A DNA stretch of 64,000 nt from Candidatus Nanosynbacter sp. HMT-352 (GTDB taxonomy: Bacteria > Patescibacteriota > Saccharimonadia > Saccharimonadales > Saccharimonadaceae). The position numbers were made by a program, and so were the translations under genes. Shown here piece by piece: positions 59,090 to 64,000 of the stretch. Under the pieces are notes generated by a model. It had not been told where the DNA came from. It searched no databases and worked only from the letters and a program-made list of their open reading frames with translations. The stretch lies in contig NZ_CP089288.1 of the NCBI RefSeq assembly GCF_022819345.1, positions 124,001 through 188,000 on the forward strand, given 5' to 3'. Numbering within the stretch: position 1 is the first letter of the stretch; every line of letters starts with the position of its first letter.

Positions 59090-59802
59090 ATCGACAAAAA
59101 TCATCAGGCATAGCGCTTATTTGGGCTCTTTCGGGAATTGTAATCGTGGGAATTGTGGCTTTGTTTATTTATGGAATTGTCAATCGCCCGCCGAATCGTC
59201 ACATTGGTGACAATAAACCATGGAACGAAAAAATGTCGCAAGGATCCGCTGACGCGAAAAACGTGTTCATTGATTATACTGACTATTTTTGTTCATTTTG
59301 CGCCGAAGTTGAAACCGCAACCGGCACAGAATTCTTCAAAAATGACTATATTAAATCCGGCAAAGTTCGTTATGAGCATCGCGTAGTGACACTATTAAAA
59401 GAGATGACCAACAATACCGAAACTGGTGCTCACGCTGCGTTTTGCGCTGCTGATCAAGATAAATATTGGCAGTACACTCACGATATTGTCCCGCGCATTA
59501 AAAGCGATTATTTCGATAAAGGAATTGGCGTAAAAAACGTTGCCGTGCCGAAGAAAATCCCTGCTCTTCCGCTGGAATATTTCCTAACTTCCGCCAAAAA
59601 CGTCGGCATGAATGAATCACAATTTTCCGATTGCATGACCAAAAAGCCGCACCAAAAAGAAATTGATAGCAACACACAAAAAGCCTTGTCTCTTGGCGTG
59701 AACGGCTTGCCATATATGGTTGTTAACGATTATCAAACCAGCGGATTCGCCGGTGGCGAGAGTGGCTTAAGAGCAATTTTGAAGGCTGGCGGCGTTAAAT
59801 AA
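59086..59802 (+). CDS. Membrane-anchored DsbA-like thioredoxin-fold protein (second copy)
   Basis: The 238-residue protein has an N-terminal anchor (about 9-30) and an outward DsbA/DsbG-type domain with CSFC (Cys69 and Cys72), a helical insert containing one further Cys pair, and the cis-Pro loop GVNGLPYMVVND. It overlaps the CVPC membrane-protein gene by 4 bases. The other DsbA-like protein (33125) has CPGC, so the two may differ in redox potential. It is convergent with a third thioredoxin-fold gene 6 bases away. Confidence 0.88.
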   Translation: MNRQKSSGIALIWALSGIVIVGIVALFIYGIVNRPPNRHIGDNKPWNEKMSQGSADAKNVFIDYTDYFCSFCAEVETATGTEFFKNDYIKSGKVRYEHRVVTLLKEMTNNTETGAHAAFCAADQDKYWQYTHDIVPRIKSDYFDKGIGVKNVAVPKKIPALPLEYFLTSAKNVGMNESQFSDCMTKKPHQKEIDSNTQKALSLGVNGLPYMVVNDYQTSGFAGGESGLRAILKAGGVK

Positions 59803-59808
59803 TTGTCA

Positions 59809-60420
59809 CTATTTCAGTTGACTCATAAATCCACGCAGTTGAGATAAAGTCCGCTCTATTCTTTCATTAGTCCAATATTTATCTGGCGTGATATTATCGT
59901 CGCCAGTTGATTCCTCTTTGTAGCGGCCGATAATCTTGCCATTCTTGACAATCGATACATCAGGCACAAATATTCGAGGATTGCCATTTTTATCTTTTTC
60001 CAAATACGGTTCTAATTTCTTGACCAATTTTTGGTAAACTTCGTTGTTGCTAGCGCGAGCATCGCGAATATTCAAATAGTATATTTTATCAACACCTTCA
60101 GCCCGAGCTGCCCGATCAACGTGTTCGCTCAAATGCTGGCACCACGGACATTGCGGAAAGCCCAAAAAAATCACACCGCTGCCGTTATCAAAGATATCAA
60201 GGATTTCTTTATCGCTGGCATAAACGAAGCGATTATTCGCCGCCACTCGCGGATATTCTGACTTGAATTTGGCGGCGTCGGACACGTTAGTAGACGGAGC
60301 CTTCGGCCGCTCGGCAGAATGCTGGCGGTTATACCACAGCCCAGCCGCAGCGCCGCACAAGATGATTATGACTGAAATAATCGCAATAAGTTTTTTATTC
60401 ATACCAAACCTCTTTTTCAT
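59809..60420 (-). CDS. Membrane-anchored thioredoxin-like protein (CPWC)
   Basis: With the ATG at 60420 the product has 203 residues. GAGG before the internal ATG at 60402 makes that a good alternative. After a membrane anchor comes a thioredoxin-like domain with GFPQCPWCQHL (Cys91/Cys94) and an IVKNGKIIGRYKE strand. The layout resembles bacteriocin transport accessory (PedC/thiol-isomerase-like) proteins. Its start overlaps a 23-codon upstream frame by 4 bases. It faces the DsbA-like gene in a redox cluster. Confidence 0.82.
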   Translation of the reverse strand: MKKRFGMNKKLIAIISVIIILCGAAAGLWYNRQHSAERPKAPSTNVSDAAKFKSEYPRVAANNRFVYASDKEILDIFDNGSGVIFLGFPQCPWCQHLSEHVDRAARAEGVDKIYYLNIRDARASNNEVYQKLVKKLEPYLEKDKNGNPRIFVPDVSIVKNGKIIGRYKEESTGDDNITPDKYWTNERIERTLSQLRGFMSQLK

Positions 60421-60488
60421 AACGTCGTATCCCACTTCCGCGCGCGAATATGACTCATCACTAGCTCTTGCACTTCTTCAAATGTCAT
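60417..60488 (-). CDS. Very short leader frame, 23 residues
   Basis: An ATG with an excellent ribosome site (AAGGGGG, four bases away) opens a 23-codon frame reading MTFEEVQELVMSHIRARKWD and ending TTL, stop. Its TGA overlaps the ATG of the CPWC gene (ATGA). It may be a coupling peptide. It also resembles the first residues of MazG-like proteins, so it could be the stub of a deleted gene whose translation signals now serve the next gene. Confidence 0.45.
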   Translation of the reverse strand: MTFEEVQELVMSHIRARKWDTTL

Positions 60489-60593
60489 AATTCCCCCTTC
60501 TGGTGTAGCTTCACTATAGCTAGTCTAATTGTAATACAGCGTTAGCATTATGGAAAACGGTAAAAATCGCACAAAATAGAAAGGCAATTTCCC

Positions 60594-60634
60594 AAAACAT
60601 AAAAGCTGTTTTCGAAAACAGAAAGAATGTTTTT
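60594..60634. terminator. Palindromic hairpin in the 210-bp gap before lysS end
   Basis: CTGTTTTCGAAAACAG (60606-60621) is a perfect 16-base palindrome, flanked by AAAACAT and ATGTTTT that extend the pairing. It lies between the LysRS gene end and the divergent promoter for the CPWC gene and probably ends LysRS transcription. Nothing else is visible in 60489-60698 apart from a TATAGT-type promoter for the minus-strand redox gene. Confidence 0.45.
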
Positions 60635-60698
60635 AAGCAACAGATACGGCTATTCGATAAAAATTTCCACCTGAAAAGCTTAATCACTAGACGGGCTT

Positions 60699-62225
60699 CT
60701 ACTTGACTAGTCGCAATCGCTCAATCAACCAATCCCGCGGCAAAATCGACAAGAACCAGCCAGCGCGTGGCCCGGAATCTTTGCCAATGAGCGCGCGGTA
60801 GATGGTGGTGAAGAGCTCCCGCGGCAGTAGCAAACCGCTCTCTTTGTAGGCGTAAATTGCTTGATGAAACCAGTTACCATCAGCCCCAGCCGGCGCCTCG
60901 GCGATATCGTCAGCTAATCGCCTCAAGTATTCTTTTTGCTCTGGCGAGAACTCATCGGGATTTACCTCGTCCGTCAGACGAAACTTCAATGACTCGGGCG
61001 CCCACTTTTCCAGCCACCGACTGACATAGCCTAGTTCTGTGATGATCACTGCTTCTTCCTCGTCGACGATGCGGGCATATTCCGAACTGCGCCGCAAAAT
61101 CTCTACTGTTTTTACCATGTCGCACAGCGCCGCTTGGTATGAAATAACCAGATGCGAGAATGGAATTGAGCTGACCGCTGGCTGATCTAGCCCGTCAGTA
61201 CACAAGAATAATAGCTGTTTATCAAGCTCATTTTGCGGATGCTGCTTCATCGCCGCGAAGTCGTCAACCAGCCGCACCAGGCTATCGGTCTCGTCAAAAT
61301 ACAGCCGCTTGGCTGGCGAATATCGAAGGATAAAGTAGCGCACTACCTCAGGCGGCAGCATATCAACAACGTCGTGTGCGTTCACGCCAGTACCCTTACT
61401 GGCGCTCATCTTTTTCGTATCACCGGTGCGATTAATAAATTCATATGGCACTGGTACTGGCGCATCAATGTCATAAACCTCGCGAGCGATCCGCTTGCCG
61501 GTATCATACGAACCGCCCTTCGTCGCGTGATCACGACCAAACGGCTCAACATCAACACCGAGCAGCCACCACCGCCCCGGCCAATCCAACCGCCAGTCCA
61601 GCTTTACCTGCCCGTCATCGTACCGAACCGTGTGCTCCGAGTCATCGTGACTACGATAGGTAATCGTTTTAGCATCGCTATCCATGCTGATGAACCGGCG
61701 ATTTTTTAGCCGACCATGCTCCATGATTTGAATTGGCGACCACTGATCATCCAGCCGCCGACCCGATACTTCCTGGATGGCCGACTTAGCTTTGTCAATG
61801 CGGCTCAGCGAGCGCTCGATGGCTGGCACAAAAAACCCGCTCCGATATTTATCGCTAGCATAGACCACGTCCATAGTCACACCAATTTTATCGGCGCTGT
61901 CGAGGAATGGCTTCAAGCAAAAATCCGCCCACGAATCGTACCGATCATCTGGTGACGGCACCATGCAAAGTGGCATACCCAAGTACTGCTCATAACTAGC
62001 TGGCAAATTAACCGGCACTTTACGAAAGGCGTCGAGGTTGTCTGAAACGTGAACGTGACGCGCCCGAATGCCTGCTTTCTTCAGCGCCCGCACCACGGCG
62101 TCAGCAATGACGATCTCGCGCAAATGCCCCACATGATACACCCCCGACGGTGACGCACCCGAGGAAACCAAAATCTCTTTATTAGTATCCTGAAAAGTAT
62201 TTATTATATCATTAAGCCACTTCAT
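60699..62225 (-). CDS. lysS: Class I lysyl-tRNA synthetase
   Basis: The 508-residue enzyme is the class I (archaeal/spirochaete-type) LysRS, not the common bacterial class II. It has the HIGH-like SGASPSGVYHVGHLRE (residues 22-37), DDRYDSW, VEPFGRDHATKGGSYDTG (about 226-243), GDTKKMSASKGTG (KMSKS loop, about 271-283) and a helical C-terminal anticodon domain. TATAAT ends 7 bases before the ATG. No class II LysRS is in the window. The gene name lysK is also used for this class. Confidence 0.93.
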   Translation of the reverse strand: MKWLNDIINTFQDTNKEILVSSGASPSGVYHVGHLREIVIADAVVRALKKAGIRARHVHVSDNLDAFRKVPVNLPASYEQYLGMPLCMVPSPDDRYDSWADFCLKPFLDSADKIGVTMDVVYASDKYRSGFFVPAIERSLSRIDKAKSAIQEVSGRRLDDQWSPIQIMEHGRLKNRRFISMDSDAKTITYRSHDDSEHTVRYDDGQVKLDWRLDWPGRWWLLGVDVEPFGRDHATKGGSYDTGKRIAREVYDIDAPVPVPYEFINRTGDTKKMSASKGTGVNAHDVVDMLPPEVVRYFILRYSPAKRLYFDETDSLVRLVDDFAAMKQHPQNELDKQLLFLCTDGLDQPAVSSIPFSHLVISYQAALCDMVKTVEILRRSSEYARIVDEEEAVIITELGYVSRWLEKWAPESLKFRLTDEVNPDEFSPEQKEYLRRLADDIAEAPAGADGNWFHQAIYAYKESGLLLPRELFTTIYRALIGKDSGPRAGWFLSILPRDWLIERLRLVK

Positions 62226-62295
62226 GTGCTATATTATACACTAGTGAGCGATCATTCCGGTGATATCATAGACGTAGTCCCATTTTCTACCTATC

Positions 62296-62790
62296 ATGAG
62301 AGTCAAAAAAGCAATTAAAGTATTTGAAAAGATTCGCGACTTACCCTACGGAACAAGTGGCAGTAATGAAGTGTGGTCGTGTTACCAAAAATGCGTACTC
62401 TTGAAACAAGAACTGCAGCACATCGGCATTACCAGTCAATTGCTAATTGGTGTTTTTGACTGGCAAGACCTGCAGATCCCCGAATACATCCTCAAAATTC
62501 GCCGCTAACAATATGAGAGGCATGTGATACTACGCGTGTTTATTGATGAATTTGCGTACGATGTCGACCCATCAATAGATATTGGACTTACACCAATGTT
62601 ACCTATGGCTTGCTGGGATGGCAAGTCAAGCACAACAACCATGGCACCGCTGCGATATCTGCGCGTCTATCGGCCACATTCCTTACATGAGCGTATTTTA
62701 TCACAACTACGACGTAAGATATTTCGAAGTAACCCCGAGAGTTTTTATACTGCAATCGACATATGGTTAGCGACCATACGAGTAAGTTGA
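62296..62790 (+). pseudogene. Transglutaminase-like protein interrupted by an in-frame stop
   Basis: Two frames (62296-62508 and 62509-62790) are in the same register, separated only by a TAA at 62506-62508. Read through, the product resembles small transglutaminase-like proteins: DLPYGTSGSNEVWSCYQKC (candidate nucleophile Cys), GVFDWQDLQIPEYI, RHVILRVFIDEF (His) and YDVDPSIDIGL (Asp), then MACWDGKSS. The stop falls between the Cys and the His/Asp, so neither half can be active. A recent nonsense mutation is the simplest explanation. Confidence 0.65.
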
Positions 62791-62794
62791 TATT

Positions 62795-62950
62795 TTTTAT
62801 TTTAGTGTGCTATATAGCTTTTACTCAGAGCTGCAGAGGGTGAAAATCACCTTCTCTTTGAGTAGGCTTGAGAGGAACTACTACTTGTTTCTCGGATTGA
62901 AAGATCCGCATTCAGCTTGAGTTCGTTCGGCGGGCTATTTTCATTGATAT
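62795..62950 (+). other. Structured noncoding region, candidate small RNA
   Basis: TTGATA (62787-62792) and TATATA (62811-62816) with an 18-base spacer form a plus-strand promoter. The RNA would begin near 62823 and fold into a stem closed by TACTCA/TGAGTA (62822-62827/62859-62864). Inside is a 9-bp hairpin AGAGGGTGA/TCACCTTCT, then a GAGA/TCTC hairpin and a CGGAT/ATCCG hairpin (62893-62908). No frame of note exists on either strand. I recognise no riboswitch or RNA family. It lies between two convergent genes. Confidence 0.35.
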
Positions 62951-62954
62951 TATA

Positions 62955-64000
62955 TTATTCCCACCTAAATAATTTAATAGCCACGAGGTAAATCGCAAAA
63001 GTCCAGGCTGCAATGATACCAAATTGCGGTAAAACTTCTACGAAGGTCGCATGCTCGGTCATGATTAATCGAAAGCCGTCCGTAACTGGCGTTATAGGGA
63101 TAAATTGAGCAACGCTTCGCAACCATTCTGGAAATAGATAAAGTGGAAAAAACGTACCAGATAAAAACATCATTGGGAAAGAGATTAAGTTACTTAATGA
63201 GGAGGACTGATCTTCGTTCTCTGATAACCCAGCAATTAATAACCCCACACCCACAGTCATAAATGCAGACGATACAGACATCATTGCAAATAGTGTCCAG
63301 TCGCCTCGCATATTAAAGTGGAATATCAACGTCCCAGCGACAACCATCATAACCAAACTAAGCAAGGAAATCGTCGTATAATGAATTGCTGTGGAGATGA
63401 TTAGCTGACCCGAAGTAAATGGCGCTGCACGTAACCGACGATATAAACCACGTTTCTTTTCAGCCGGTATTCGGTTAGCCAAGCCAAAAATACCTATACT
63501 CATCAAACTGAAAGTCAATAGTCCCGTAAACATGTAGTCAAACGATTTTAATTGCTCATCACCAATCGCTTTACCAACAGCTTTAAGCGGAGCTTCAGGT
63601 TGACCCATCTGACTATTGATACTATTGGTAATCTGATTCATCACTGCCACCAACGCGCCACCTGTTTGCTCAGAACCTTTGGAGTAAATAACATTCATCG
63701 TGCCTGTTGGAATAGGATGATTGCCATTATTTTTTATCGCACCAAAATTGCTTGGAAGCTCAATAATACCGTTAAGCTCCGACCGCTTCATTTTTTCACG
63801 TGCGTCATTCATATCTTTAACGTCTTTAATTTTGAGAATCGAATCCTTCGAATTTTCTTTGGCATTTTTAACGAAACTTTTGGCAAATTCCGTCTGCGAA
63901 TTGTTGACAATTGCAATATTAAAACTGGTCGAATCATTACTAAAAACTGACCCAAAAACCAATAGAAAAATCAGCGGAAAAAGAAAAGTGAAAAATAGCG
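62955..64000 (-). CDS. ABC-2 type transporter permease, partial (N-terminus beyond window)
   Basis: The frame remains open to the right window edge and adds a hydrophobic start (LFFTFLFPLIFLLVFGSVF) before the annotated region, the usual first helix of ABC-2 permeases. An external domain of about 130 residues follows (substrate or periplasmic loop), then five helices including FTGLLTFSLMSIGIFGLANRI, EKKRGLYRRLRAAPF, and FPMMFLSGTFFPLYLFPEWL, the YadH/NodJ-like signature. It exports drugs, lipids or polysaccharides with a separate ATPase that must lie outside the window. Confidence 0.88.
   Translation of the reverse strand, partial: LFFTFLFPLIFLLVFGSVFSNDSTSFNIAIVNNSQTEFAKSFVKNAKENSKDSILKIKDVKDMNDAREKMKRSELNGIIELPSNFGAIKNNGNHPIPTGTMNVIYSKGSEQTGGALVAVMNQITNSINSQMGQPEAPLKAVGKAIGDEQLKSFDYMFTGLLTFSLMSIGIFGLANRIPAEKKRGLYRRLRAAPFTSGQLIISTAIHYTTISLLSLVMMVVAGTLIFHFNMRGDWTLFAMMSVSSAFMTVGVGLLIAGLSENEDQSSSLSNLISFPMMFLSGTFFPLYLFPEWLRSVAQFIPITPVTDGFRLIMTEHATFVEVLPQFGIIAAWTFAIYLVAIKLFRWE

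Noticed and set aside
62506..62508. Programmed stop-codon read-through or recoding of TAA in the transglutaminase-like gene
   Set aside because: TAA is used as a normal stop throughout the window and there is no recoding signal. A nonsense mutation is simpler.
1..64000. CRISPR arrays, rRNA genes and a replication origin
   Set aside because: No regularly spaced repeats, no rRNA-like sequence and no DnaA-box cluster were seen on reading.

Overview
ORGANISM. The window looks like a small, compact bacterial genome of the Candidatus Saccharibacteria (TM7) type, close to the host-associated oral lineages. The grounds are a complete arginine deiminase operon (arcA-argF-arcD-arcC), short intergenic gaps, many tiny membrane or secreted proteins, a class I lysyl-tRNA synthetase, moderate-to-low G+C, and many start codons lying 6-7 bases after a TATAAT-like box, which suggests leaderless mRNAs. 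This placement is inference from gene content; no 16S rRNA gene is present.

LAYOUT. 1-11,800 (mostly minus strand): heat-shock genes hrcA-grpE under a CIRCE operator, then a housekeeping run tilS-ftsH-murJ-lepA-deoxynucleotidase-gmk-LssY protein. lepA is split in two by a 1.8-kb insertion that carries a MazG-like gene, a SemiSWEET gene, an unknown gene and a dead IS256-type transposase tail. 11,840-20,384: three CAT-anticodon tRNAs (elongator Met, probable Ile2, initiator fMet), a membrane protein / ATP-cone / flavoprotein operon, and a 4.9-kb island bounded by 140-bp inverted repeats. The island carries a seven-gene 7-deazaguanine operon: TGT/DpdA-like, dNMP kinase, QueC, RdgB-like, GTP cyclohydrolase I, QueD and QueE. 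20,385-23,400: a recombinase relic, an ADP-ribosylglycohydrolase, a candidate structured RNA and a WhiB-like Cys protein. 23,400-36,100: murC, trmB, mscS, small envelope proteins, VIT/CCC1, N-formylglutamate amidohydrolase-like, aspS, CBS-domain protein, DsbA-like protein and two CorA transporters. 36,100-40,910: the arginine deiminase operon. 43,250-46,811: an AAA ATPase plus subtilase pair of the IetAS type, a known anti-phage/toxin-antitoxin architecture. 46,859-59,100: heterodimeric ABC exporter, tRNA-Pro, NUDIX, polar amino-acid ABC importer, LTA-synthase-like sulfatase, galE and CIRCE-controlled clpB. 58,490-64,000: a disulfide/thioredoxin cluster, class I LysRS, a transglutaminase-like pseudogene, a structured noncoding region and a truncated ABC-2 permease.

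HOW IT FITS TOGETHER. The core is that of a cell-surface epibiont: arginine catabolism for ATP, amino-acid import, disulfide-based folding of exported proteins, and heat-shock control by HrcA/CIRCE at both hrcA-grpE and clpB. Accessory DNA sits beside tRNAs and in lepA. The strongest candidate for an undescribed system is the TIR-bounded deazaguanine island. It encodes the route from GTP to preQ0, a short TGT-family enzyme resembling phage DpdA, and two nucleotide-handling enzymes, with no transposase or restriction genes inside. Its TIRs also contain outward-facing terminators.
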